Shown piece after piece: positions 22,552-33,242 of a stretch of DNA of 64,000 nt. The notes below the pieces were generated by a model. The model saw nothing but the letters and a program-made list of their open reading frames with translations. It was not told the DNA's origin and made no database searches. Each line of letters begins with the position of its first letter. Positions within the stretch are counted from its first letter, which is position 1. Made by a program: the position numbers and the translations under genes. Source of the stretch: Gonocerus acuteangulatus (Eukaryota > Arthropoda > Insecta > Hemiptera > Coreidae); the NCBI GenBank assembly GCA_946811695.1, contig OX328124.1, positions 96,457,304-96,521,303 of the forward strand. The letters are read 5' to 3'.

Positions 22552-22603
22552 TATTCCCGCGGGAAAGCTCCATTATAACTTTAGTGCAGCGGGCTTTCTC
22601 CCG
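22552..22603. other. GC-rich imperfect hairpin
   Basis: TTCCCGCGGGAAAGC, about 20 bases, then GGGCTTTCTCCCGCGGAA form an imperfect stem directly before the LINE fragment. Function unknown. Confidence 0.55.
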
Positions 22604-22619
22604 CGGAAAAATATAATTT

Positions 22620-23656
22620 AAAACAAGCTCCGCTACAAATATTTGACACGAGACGTGATTTGAAGCTTTTGTGGCTCTATAAGACTTTATCTATGCCCAA
22701 TGATAGATTACCAAAAATATGTTATAATCGACTATTAGCACAAGACCAAATCCCCATAAACAATGTTAAATTTAATTGGATATCTGAAATCAAAAATATA
22801 TTTCAAGCATTGGACCAAATAAATATCTGGTTAACGCAGGATCCAAATGTAATTAAAGGAAACATACGTAATAACCTAGATGCTTATAAAACTGCTGCAC
22901 AAAATAGAGATGTCGATAAAATGAGAAATTCAGGATATAGTCGAATATATAAATTTATTACACCATCCACGGGACATCCTCATGACTTATTAACGTTAAG
23001 ATTACCTTTTGTAATTCTCAAAATTATTGCACAACTCAGGACTACTAGCAACTTTAATATTAAATTTTGTATTAAAAGCGTTCATTATAACATTAATCCT
23101 CAAGAAATGTGTATCCTGTGTAGATGGAATGCCTATGAAGATGTGTATCATATTATGTTGCACTGCCTAATTTACTCGCCTATCAGAGAGCAATATCTAC
23201 CATTTAAATACCCAGCAGATAATTCCCACGCTCAATTCCATGAGATCCTAAATACAGCCCCAAAAGAGGATAATTTCAAAATATTTCAATATCTTAGGAA
23301 CATGTTAAAGCTGAGGGCTTCACTGCTCGGAGAATAATTCTACTTTGTTTTGTTATTGTTGGAATATTCGTATTTTTTCTCCTGTTTATCTATTTTTAAA
23401 TATATTATATAGCATATAAATATAAATAACTAGGCTATATTTTTTATTTATTATGATTGCCAAAACAATATTTATTTAAATAAATGTAAATAGTTTAATT
23501 TTGTAAATTATTAATTAATTAAGTTATAAATATTATTAAGATTGGTGCATGTTAAATAAAAATTAGATTAATGCATGACCCTAGTAATACTAATATTAGT
23601 TATACTAATCGCATTATATAAGGCCTACTCCTCGCTACGGGGAAACCTTGTAAGTG

Positions 23657-23704
<48 letters not shown>
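22620..23704 (+). mobile_element. LINE 3' end with poly(A) tail
   Basis: The C-terminal ORF2 fragment (22660-23337) is followed by ~320 bp of AT-rich 3' UTR and a 46-base poly(A) tail (23659-23704). The element is 5'-truncated at about 22620. The A tail abuts a truncated HINE-1 directly, so the LINE probably inserted in or beside it. Confidence 0.85.
22660..23337 (+). pseudogene. Non-LTR retrotransposon ORF2 C-terminus with CCHC-type zinc motif
   Basis: An open frame of about 225 residues (extending a little 5' of the first in-frame TTG) with no internal stop. Near residues 151-169 it has CILCRWNAYEDVYHIMLHC, the Cys-x2-Cys…His-x4-Cys knuckle found at the C-terminus of many LINE ORF2 proteins. 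It is preceded by LRLPFVILKIIAQLRTTSNF, which fits the conserved block before that knuckle. Endonuclease and reverse transcriptase domains are missing because of 5' truncation. The unbroken frame suggests a relatively recent insertion. Clade not resolved. In the family, ORF2 carries out target-primed reverse transcription. Confidence 0.8.
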
Positions 23705-23708
<4 letters not shown>

Positions 23709-23922
23709 TCACGAGAGGAAAAATACTACGGCTGGCAGAGTCAAATTAGTGGTTTGGGTCCGGGATAAACCCCCCTCCCGGTGGACCGATTTTGGTGGTT
23801 AATGAACTCGTTCAATCATTTGCTGATTGAACGCTATATTTCAAAATTCGTGACGAAAAAAACAAAAACTCTGGCCGCTATCGTGTTAACAGACACACAC
23901 ACACACACACACATATATATGT

Positions 23923-23996
<74 letters not shown>

Positions 23997-24108
23997 TGTT
24001 AACAAGGGTCATTTTCGGTGTCTACTAGGTAGGATCGATAAAGGCTTGCAGACATTTTTCAAAATTTCCGTCATGAGTGCAACCTTTCCTTCGGAGGAAA
24101 GTGCTAAA
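23705..24108 (+). mobile_element. HINE-1 3' half
   Basis: It matches the 3' half of the complete copies: ACTACGGCTGGCAGAGTCAA, GGTGGACCGATTTTGGTGG, AAACTCTGGCCGCTATCGTG, TTAACAGA, the microsatellite (23893-23990), TTTTCGGTGTCTACTAGGTA, and the terminal CCTTCGGAGGAAAGTGCTAA. The terminal hairpin has lost part of its left arm. The 5' half is absent, replaced by the LINE poly(A). Confidence 0.88.
23893..23990. repeat. Compound (CA)n-(TA)n-(GA)n microsatellite inside HINE-1
   Basis: (CA) ~10, a short interruption, (TA) ~19, (GA) ~14. The same position holds a microsatellite in every HINE-1 copy that retains its 3' half. Confidence 0.95.
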
Positions 24109-25046
24109 GGGGGTACCTGTAGACCCTTGTAACCTGTGATCCATTAGGCATTTCATAAGAGTAGATTCGAACTTTTCAATCAACCAAATTGGCCGAATGG
24201 AACGAGGGGGAGAGTTGGAACCGCTATTTCAGAATGCGCTCTTAGAGACCACACTTTCGTTTTCATGCAAAATGGTCACATATAACATCTAAAAGATTTA
24301 GAAGGCCGTATTAAGAAAATCAGCCAAGTCCATTTGATAGCCCATCGAGGATACAAACCACCCTGGAAAATACCGATATTTTCAATACTAGGGAGTCATG
24401 AATTGCCTCCCTTTAAAGGCGCATCATGATAGGAATTCCCACAGAGAGAGGTAGTGGACGATAAACGTAGAATATAACAAGGACAGGAACTAATGATATA
24501 ACATCGCTGTATTATTCGCCATAGTTCGCATATCCATACGCAGCGAACACGTGAGTAGACAGAAGCAAACAACCTATTTGGAAAATTGCCATGAAGCTAC
24601 GAAATAACAGCTGCTAAAGATTCTAATGGCGCACTACCGGGTCAACAGCGTGTGTATAATTTAAATCGTTTCTCAGAAGACTTTCATATTTCTATTTTCA
24701 GTTACACTACTCATTAAAATACACCGCGTCATATATATTCAAGTAAAGAAAACAAACATTTTCCTTCATCAACCTATAAATAGCATAAAAGGAAGTCTGA
24801 AAGCTTGAAAATATGAAGGTTTTTTACACCAAAAAAATTCAAAACGCATGATTACAAGATTATACAACCCAAAAGGATGCTCATACTATATTACAAAGAA
24901 TACGCCAATAGTTCTAGGAACAAAACATAGAACATGTTTACAAAATGTAGCCGAATATTAAATAGACATAGTGCACATAAGCAATGCGAACAAAGACAAA
25001 ATCCGTTTCAGAAGCAGACAGGCATGAGCAAGAAATTACAAAAAAG
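24109..25046. other. Unrecognised sequence
   Basis: No feature recognised. ORFs here are short and compositionally random. Confidence 0.4.
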
Positions 25047-26035
25047 TCCGTCACGCAGGAGCTGCATAACTAAGCACTTTCCTCAGAATTTTTGTAGTGT
25101 AGACTACATTACTGAATAATTTGCTGTAAATAACCTGTATAAATAAAATAAAAACGTGAATAGTTCTACTCATTTACATTTCTTATGAGGACTGTTCAAT
25201 TATTAATTTTGTAAATAATTTGCTTCCAGAGTTATGTTTATACATGATACTGTACTCTACTTAATAAATACACAAAAACTTCACATTCCGTCTTTTGATC
25301 TGACGCAGGAACAGGATACTGTCCCCCTAGTGGGAGATAGCGCTCCTCGCGGCGCCTTTGGGAACCTACGTCTGACGGGCTAATTGTAATGAAACAGAGT
25401 TTAAAGTAAACCCTCCTTTCAAATAGACAGATTTACTTAATTTTTACAACACTTCTTTCTCATGAGATACCCACGACGTATACCGCGTTTCGTTACAATA
25501 CAGCAGAAATTACGACCGTTATGAGTATATTAGTACTTTAGGTCCGGAGTAAACCCCCCCCCCCCCCCTCCAAATAACCCGATTTAGATTATTTTTATAT
25601 CCCATTTTTCTCTGTTGATTACCACCACGAATACCAAGTTTCGTTGAAATGTAACAAAAATTATGGCTGGGAGTGGCAAATTGGTTTTGTGGGTCCGGAG
25701 TAAACCCCCCCCCCCTCCTAATGAACCGATTTAGTTTATTTTTACAACGTATTTCTGTCTTTAGATCAACGTAACGAATACCGAGTTTCGTTGAAATATA
25801 ACGAAAACTACGGCTGGCATGGTCAAATTAGTGTTTTGGGTCCGGGGTAAACCCCCCCTCCCGATGGACAGATTTTGGTGGTTAACGAACTCGTTCAATC
25901 GTTTGCTAATTGAACCCTATATACCAAGTTTCGTGAAGAAAAGTCCGACTCGCAGGAACTGCCTCATCTTAGCGCGGTTCCGTTCTTATCCCTAGTCTAA
26001 TTTCGAAAGATTAAAATAGAAGCAGTTATTATTTT

Positions 26036-26208
26036 GTTGAGAGGAGATCGTTGACCGTTGATGATGCAAGGTAGGGATTGTCCGGGTTAGGTCACTGCTA
26101 CTTAATAATACATACCCCATATGTGTAGGTATGTGGGCATATATATGTACATATGAGTGCGTGTATATGTGTATGTGTATATGCATATATATAAATATAT
26201 ATATATTA

Positions 26209-26250
<42 letters not shown>

Positions 26251-26405
26251 CATAGATATGTGCATATATTAGTGTTAAATATGTCCTACTTGTATTTACA
26301 GCCCTGATGAAGGCTTGAAGTTCAAGCCGAAACGTCGGCACAATAAAACCATTTTTACGATAAAATGTAGTTTTATTAAGTAGCAGTGACCGAACCCTGA
26401 CAGTT
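26036..26405 (+). mobile_element. Penelope-derived insert (PLE-B) nested in HINE-2
   Basis: It interrupts HINE-2 between AGCAGTTATTATTTTG (26022-26037) and CAGTTATATTTTGGTTCC (26401-), where the truncated HINE-2 at 39773 reads continuously. The repeated CAGTTAT(T)ATTTTG is therefore a target duplication of about 13 bp. The ends carry the inverted pair GGTCACTGCTACTTAAT / ATTAAGTAGCAGTGACC. Inside are a (TA)n-rich tract (26120-26250) and an intact hammerhead. Homologous sequence (GAAACGTCGGCA, AAAATGT-GTTTTATTAA) occurs on the minus strand at 36140 and 48080. Confidence 0.82.
26304..26336 (+). ncRNA. Best-preserved hammerhead ribozyme motif (PLE-B)
   Basis: CTGATGA, stem II GGCTTGAA/GTTCAAGCC, GAAACGTC. 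This is the consensus core with a fully paired stem II (8 bp counting GGCTTGAA/TTCAAGCC). One extra A follows CTGATGA, as in all PLE copies here. Helix III is the palindrome ACGT, so folding as a dimer is likely. Confidence 0.82.
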
Positions 26406-27600
26406 ATATTTTGGTTCCACCAGTCTTGAAAGGTAGGATTTACAATCTGACCTGGAAGGGTCGGCAACACAAGAAACCGTCCCGCTAGTTGCAAGGTCTT
26501 GGAATCTTGGAAATCTATATTTCTAACAATAAATTGTTTTTGTTATTTTACTTAACCTGTTTTATTTTCGAATACATTATCCAACTATAAGCAATTAAAA
26601 AATAACAAGGAATAAAATACAGGCGAAAAGAACACTTTGAATAAGCGAAATCAATTACTTTAAAGCTTTAAGCTCTTATTTCTCCGATTGACATCGCCTA
26701 ATCAAAACTTTCATTAGAACCTTTTATGTAGAGCATTTAATAAGCTTTCTAATGGTATTCTTCCGTTTGCCAAAATTCTCAACAGTTTTCGAGATATTAA
26801 AGAAAGTTCCCAAAATTTATATTATTTCTAGCAACAGAAAATTGGCCTCATTTTTCATATCCTGTTTTACACACAAAATTTTCGCAACATAAGAAATTAC
26901 AAAACTAAAAAGCAATAAAAAACGAAGGGAAAGAGACAAAAATTACAACAAGAACGACAAAAACCCGTTCATAAGAACAAAACAGACGTATTTGAAGTTT
27001 TAAGCACTTATTTCTCCGATTGACATAACCTAATCAAAAATAGTTTTAGAATCTTTTTTGTAGAGAATTTAGTAAGCTTTCAAATAGTTTCTATCCACTT
27101 ACCACGATTTCCCAACCGTGTTCGAGATATTAATGAAAGTATACGAACTTCCCAAAACTTTTCATGTCTGTTCATAAAATATTTTATTCTAACCCTTCCT
27201 TAACTCCAAACGTAACAAAACTTTCAACATATTAGTTTTAATGAAAGTAGAACATGCAGATAAAGTTTCAACTGAATCCCATGATTCTAAGTACCCAAAC
27301 CAAAAACGGTATTCAAAAAATATTTTTCCAATTTTCTCAAAAACGGTTAAAGCTATCGCCTTGAAAATGGTTTCATTCGTTTTCCTAGCCCAGGAATCAT
27401 ATAAAACGAGTACTTAGAAGCTTATGAACTCAAAAACGTAAGCGTTACGATTTTTTTTGCGCGAATTTCGCCCCAAACGCCATCTTCCGGTAGGCGGATT
27501 TCGCTGGTTAACGAACTTGACCTTTCAAATTGGACGACGGATTTTTGTACCAAATTTCATCAAAATCGGACCATTCGTCTTCGAGCTAGAGAGCGAACAG

Positions 27601-27602
<2 letters not shown>

Positions 27603-27639
<37 letters not shown>

Positions 27640-27660
27640 TATACATATATATATATATAC
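27603..27660. repeat. (TA)n microsatellite in HINE-2
   Basis: An interrupted TA run just 5' of the HINE-2 terminal region, analogous to the HINE-1 microsatellite position. Confidence 0.9.
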
Positions 27661-27828
27661 AAATTTGAACCACCATCATTTTCGGTCTCTAGGGGTTCTG
27701 AAACGCAAAATTTTCTAGTCGGCACTTCCGGATTGTTTCATTGTATCAACCTTATAAGCGGGGTTCCTCCCTATGGGGGAGGGAGGAACCGCGCTAAAAA
27801 CAAAAACTCTGGCCGCTATCGTGTTAAC

Positions 27829-27878
<50 letters not shown>

Positions 27879-28001
27879 TTTAACGGGGATCATTTTCGGT
27901 GTCTACTAGGTAGGATCGATAAAGATTCGAAGAAATTTTTCAAAAATTCCGTCATAAGTGCAACCTCAATAGCTACTTTCCTTCGGAGGAAAGTGCTAAA
28001 A

Positions 28002-29161
28002 ATGTGTCCGTTTTTGAGAGTGCGCGAGATAGCTCGAAATGAGTATATATACATTCAATAGTAAAGAAAGAAATTTGTATCTAATATTTCGTTAATTGTA
28101 AACCTGCGGCCACATTGAGTGGAAATGTGTCAAGCCAATATTTCAGAATTTATACATTAAGATTAGAATTTAAATATGCAACAACGTAGTTTTAGGGGAA
28201 TATAATACAATTTCTCATCTCAATACAAGCTCATACTGCTTATATGAAACAAGGGAGGAGCATTCTTCTGGAACTATTTCTAGCATTGGTAAGGAATATG
28301 AATCTGTCAAAGGTCTTAGGCTATGGGAATAGATCCTCTTCTAAAAACATGTGTTTTTGAATTTTATGTCCGAATATGTTATTAATTTATTTCCACTATT
28401 TTATTACTCAATTATGACTACAGCCATACTTTATTATGAGGATTTAGACGGAGCCGAAAAAATGTTTTTTCTACTTGATGTATTACGCCCTTATACGTTT
28501 CGGTGCCTTTTGAGATCTTTTCAAGGGTTGCTCTTTAAATTTGGTTCGCTGAGAAGCGTGAAAGAATGAAAACGTATTCTAAACGAATACAATTAGGCCT
28601 ACATTCTTAATACATCAATTAAGTGGAAAGTAAGGGAGTTGTTATTTAAAAATAACATTTTATTTTTGAAGAAGAAGTAATTTTAGCCAATAATAATAGT
28701 TGTATTATATGAAAAAAAAAAAAAAAATACGAACCTTGAATATCACAAACACCATTGAATAAGACCAATTCCAGAGTCAAAAACTCACCTGGAAAAAATA
28801 AAGGTAACAATCATTACATAAATAAATATATACTAAACGTAATAAATAAAAGATCAAAATGGAAAACGACTTAAAGTTATTTAAGCCAGAAGAAAATAAT
28901 TTACTTGCAATCTACATAAAAGAGGATTAATAATTGAACACAATTATGAGTAAATAAATTAATGTATTCAATGAAATATATACATTCATTATTTAGTTAC
29001 TTAATGAAATTTATTTTTAGACATAATAATATTTTTGTTCTATCATTTTTAGATGTGATTGGTTCAATATAGTTAGTTTATGGGCATTTATATGAGTAGT
29101 TTTTAGAATATCGCCGATATTTAATTGTTGTAAGTTATTTTATATGTTAGTCAGCGGAGCA
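28002..29161. other. Unrecognised sequence
   Basis: A 72-residue frame at 28351-28569 (+) is rich in aromatic residues and not recognised. A poly(A) run lies near 28711-28727. Nothing else seen. Confidence 0.35.
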
Positions 29162-29190
29162 CTGATGATGGACGTGTTGCTCCGAAAGCA
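29162..29190 (+). ncRNA. Possible solo hammerhead-like motif
   Basis: CTGATGA, then TGGACGTGTTGCTCC, GAAAGC, within TCAGCGGAGCACTGATGATG…TATGCCGC. The core bases fit, but stem II is only about 3 bp and helix III is not evident. It could be a degenerate Penelope terminal segment of another family. Confidence 0.35.
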
Positions 29191-30117
29191 TTATGCCGCT
29201 TGATTTAATTCATTCTTGAGCACTAAAAATTAAATATTAGAATTGTCACTCCCCTCTACTATCCTAAGCCACGTAGAAAAATTAGTTGTTTTGCGTTTAA
29301 ACAAGGAGACTCACAGTTCCTTTTTAAGTTTTCCAACCCGGAACTCGGAAAGCGGTATGATTGATCTTTAACAGAGTTCTTGGCAAATGTGTGTCGCGAT
29401 TGTAATTAAGACGGTTAGGCCTAATGAGGACAAATGGATAATGAGCAGAGAATTCGAAGACATTATGCTCCATGTCTCTTAGGCTCGATGCAATAGCAAC
29501 TCTAGGTCAATGACTCGCGACGCCTACACGTCTAACAGCGTGGTCTATTTTCTTTATTAAATCAAAACATAAAGAAAACAATAAGAACAAGATGAAAAGT
29601 GAAAGCAAGCCAATGCATAAATTATGTAAATGTGAGAAACGCCCAGAAAAATGGCCAACCAAGGTCAATCGAGCAAGCTATACTTATGTAAAAAGAAAAT
29701 AAACAGAAAACTTAAAACGAATATTTCGCACATGTCAGGAGAAGAAAAAGACAGGACAAAAAAAAAAGAGGAGACGGCAATCACTTCATTAGTCTAATCA
29801 AATGTACATAATTTGTTATGCATTTTGAGCAGCTGTTAATTTCCTATGTTGAGAGGGGCACAATGGAGACTCCTGGTAATCATTAATTTTTATCACATAA
29901 GGACCCATAACTAATACACGTATGCAGAATATTTCACAATATAATTACCATAATAAAATTGTTTACTTTGGCGATGGTTTCGATTACCTGTTTAGTAACT
30001 TAGAAAATCAGCACAACACTTAGAATAATAAAAAGTAAAAAAACAATAATAATTAAAAAATAATAAGAAATGCATAATAAAATAATGTAAATAAAATGTA
30101 ACTACTAATATAAAAAG
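29191..30117. other. Unrecognised sequence
   Basis: Nothing identified. Confidence 0.4.
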
Positions 30118-31340
30118 TCCGTCACGCAGGAGCTGCATAACTAAGCACTTTCCTCAGAATTTGGGTAGTGTAGACTGCTTTCCAGAACAATTTGCTTAAA
30201 ATATCCTACATAAATAAAATAAAGACATGAATAGTTCTCTTTTAAATTTGTAATGAGTAACTGATCAATTATTAATTTCCTTCCAGAGTTACGTTTACAC
30301 ATGGTACCTATTACACTACGTAATAAATTCAAAAAACCTCATATTATCGTATTTTGATCTAACGCAGGAACAGGATACAGTCACTCTAGTGTTAGAAAGC
30401 GCTCCTTGCGGCGGCTTTGTGAACCTACGTCTGGCGGGCTTTCCTATTGAAATATATTACAAATTAAACCCCCGCTTTCCGATTGACCGATTCAGCTCAT
30501 TTTTACAACACTTTTTTCTCATGAGTTACCCACGACGTATACCGCGTTTCGTTACAATACAGCAGAAATTACGACCGGTATGAGTATATTAGGAATTTGG
30601 GTCCGGAGTAAACCCCCCCTTCAAATGAACGGATTTAGTTTATTTTTACAACACATATTTACCTGTAGATTACCACTACGAATGCCGAGTTTCGTCGAAA
30701 TTTACCAAAAATCAAGGCAGGTAGTGGCGAATTGGTATTGTGGGTCCGGAGTTAACCCCCCCCCTCCTAATGAACCAATTAAGTTTATTTTTACAACACA
30801 TATTTACCTGTGGATTACCACTACGAATACCGAGTTTCGTCGAAATATACCAAAAATCACGGCTGGTATTGGCGAATTGGTATTGTGGGTCCGGAGTAAA
30901 CCCCCCCTTCTAATGAACCGATTTAGTTCATTTTTATATCTCACTTTTCTCTCTATATTACCACTACGAATACCAAGTTTCGATGAAATATAACAAATAT
31001 TGCGGCTGACATAGTCAAATTAGTGTTTTGGGTTCGGGGTAAACCCCCCTTCCGGTGGACCGATTTTGGTGGTTAACGAACTCGTTCAATCGTTTGCTAA
31101 TTGAATGCTATATACCAAGTTTCGTGACGAAAAAACAAAAACTCTGGCCGCTATCGTGTTAACAGACACACACACATACACACACACACACACACGTATA
31201 TATATATATATATAAATTTTAACGGGGGTCATTTTCGGTGTCTACTAGGTAGGATCGATAAAGATTTGAAGAAATTTTTCAAAAATTCCGTCATGAGTCC
31301 AACCTCAATAGCTACTTTCCTTCGGAGGAAAGTGCTAAAA
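30118..31340 (+). mobile_element. HINE-1, complete uninterrupted copy
   Basis: This is the best reference copy (about 1.22 kb). 5' end TCCGTCACGCAGG; subterminal repeat AGCACTTTCCTC at 30144-30155. Four ~143-145-bp internal units have GTCCGGAG or GTTCGGGG at 30601, 30744, 30889 and 31032, each with a variable C-run. Then come AAACTCTGGCCGCTATCGTG, a (CA)n/(TA)n tract (31164-31214), CATTTTCGGTGTCTACTAGG, the terminal hairpin ACTTTCCT-TCGG-AGGAAAGT (31314-31333) and GAGGAAAGTGCT (31325-31336). No coding capacity: the 137-residue frame at 30580-30993 is a translation of the tandem units. Confidence 0.92.
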
Positions 31341-31739
31341 GCAATAGTCTATAACAATAGTAGCTAGATGAAATTCAACCTCAGACGATGAGTTGATCCA
31401 TCTTATGTTATCTGTTACAGCACACATCATTTTCAAAAAGGCTCGGAGTTTTACGATGTTTTGTCCCCTTCCTGTTCATTGGATTTCCTCCAATGAATGG
31501 TTGGCCAGATAACCGCGATGGCGTATGATACAACCCTCAATTTAAAAAAAAAAAAATCAAGTCGCCTATATTTTGTTTTTTGTTTGCATTATACATTAGT
31601 AAAATAGAACAATGGTAAAATCGTATAAAAATATTTATTTGTTTTACACACATGCTACAAAAATATCTTTAATCCTTAAAGGTGATTATATTTCTTAGGA
31701 AGCATATGTTCCACACGGTACCGTTATTTGCCCAGTTCG
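31341..31739. other. Unrecognised sequence
   Basis: A poly(A) patch near 31543-31556. No other feature seen. Confidence 0.4.
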
Positions 31740-33197
31740 TTATACTTCACTGACATTCCAACTCATCCCGCTACCCACGGTTGCATAAATGGACGGTATA
31801 TCCATCTACTCACAATACAAAGATCCAGAAATATCCAAAAGATCAAAAACAAAATTTATCTTCATAAAAGTAAGCAGGGGTTGTAAAAAACTACTTGACA
31901 CAATAATGAACAGAGCACTAAGAATTGTCAGCGGTGCATTTAGATCTAGCCCAGCAGAAAGCTTATGTGCCGAAACTGGTGAACCTCCACTGCAGTACAG
32001 AAGTCGAATGATATGCAATAAATTCGTACTGAAATGTAAAGCTATTGGAACGCCATGCATCACCGAGTTTTTATATAACCAATACTCCGAAAAATACACA
32101 GAAAGAAACATTAAACAAAAGCCACTCTCATTACGAACCAAAGAAAATCACAGCGACCTTACTCTCTTCCAAATACCTGTTCACACAAACAAAATAACTG
32201 ACATACCTCCATGGCGATTGAAAAACCTGAAACTAGACTTATCACTGAAAAAATACAAAAAATCAGACCCAACTTCTTCGACACACTACAAAAACGTATT
32301 CAACTCCTTGTTCAGGCAAAATAACGACACTCATTACATATTTACGGACGGATCAAAAACAAAATACGGGACTGGTGCTGCCGCCATCACAAGAAACGAA
32401 TCCTATCACATAAGATTACCCGATCACACTACTGTATACACAGCAGAACTACACGCAATCCTTTTAGCACTCAAAAACATTGAAGACACAGGCACGGACG
32501 ACATAACAATATGCACTGACTCATTAAGTTCCTTACACTCAATGACAAACATTTACAGCACACACCGCTATTGTCATAGAGATTTTTACAGAATTATTCC
32601 GACTACAAACAAAGAACAGACATATCACTATGTTTTGGTTACCTGGACATGAAGGGATTTCACAGAGCACTACAGTAGACTTACTAGCGAAAACTGCAAC
32701 TCAAAGACCTACACCTGACCTGAACAAAATGACAGAAACTGACCTATGAAAACTAGCTGAAAATAAGACAGTAAACGACTGGCAGACATAATGGACTAAT
32801 TCTCAAAGCAAACTACGGGAAATAAAAAATACAATCAGACCCTGGTCAAGAGAAAGCCTAACAAGACGAGACCAAGTTATTATTACGAGACTTCGCCTAG
32901 GACACAGTTTACTAACGCACTCCTATCTAATGGAACGACAAGACAGACCTGTATGCGCATGTTGTAACGAGACATTAACAGTTAAACACATACTTACTGA
33001 CTGCAGATTACGAGACAACCTAACAATTCCTCACGACTTACTAGCCGAAAATAGTCCACATATTAACACCATACTAACTCACTTAAAGATAATTAACCTA
33101 TATTTAAAAATCTAGCCCTATCTCCAATTTACCTCCTAAAGTTAATTTAACATAATGAACGAAATAGCCTTTAGAAAATTATTTACATTTTTAAAAC

Positions 33198-33242
<45 letters not shown>

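Larger units (their letters stand above)
25944..27799 (+). mobile_element. HINE-2, nested inside HINE-1
   Basis: It starts TCCGACTCGCAGGAACTGCC with 5' subterminal repeat TTAGCGCGGTTCC (25969-25981). It ends with a hairpin GGTTCCTCCC/GGGAGGAACC (27762-27790) and GGAACCGCGCTAA (27785-27797), the exact complement of the 5' repeat. It carries a ~350-bp-spaced internal duplication (26680- and 27010-, TTATTTCTCCGATTGACAT) and a (TA)n tract at 27603-27660. The insertion splits the HINE-1 sequence GTTTCGTGACGAAAAAACAA, seen uninterrupted at 31119. A Penelope-derived insert lies at 26036-26405. Confidence 0.88.
25047..28001 (+). mobile_element. HINE-1, complete but interrupted by HINE-2
   Basis: The 5' end is TCCGTCACGCAGGAGCTGCA with subterminal repeat AGCACTTTCCTC (25073-25084). 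The 3' end is a hairpin plus GAGGAAAGTGCT (27986-27997), the exact complement. Between them lie ~147-150-bp internal units (GGTCCGGAGTAAACCCCC at 25541, 25692 and 25839), a HINE-2 insertion (25944-27799), the conserved AAACTCTGGCCGCTATCGTG, a (TA)n microsatellite and TTTTCGGTGTCTACTAGGTA. Complementary 5' and 3' subterminal repeats, a 3' stem-loop, internal tandem units and a microsatellite define Helentron-associated non-autonomous elements (DINE-1 type). Transposition would need a Rep-helicase from elsewhere. Confidence 0.88.

Noticed and set aside
26102..26494. 130-residue open frame on the minus strand rich in Tyr-Ile-Tyr-Ile
   Set aside because: It is a translation of the (TA)n tract and PLE-B/HINE-2 sequence, not a protein. 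The same applies to the Tyr-Ile frames near 15933, 16034, 17830, 27525, 36195, 48271 and 57867.
30580..30993. 137-residue frame on the plus strand
   Set aside because: It translates the ~143-bp HINE-1 tandem units. The periodic peptide reflects DNA repeats, and other copies do not keep the frame open.
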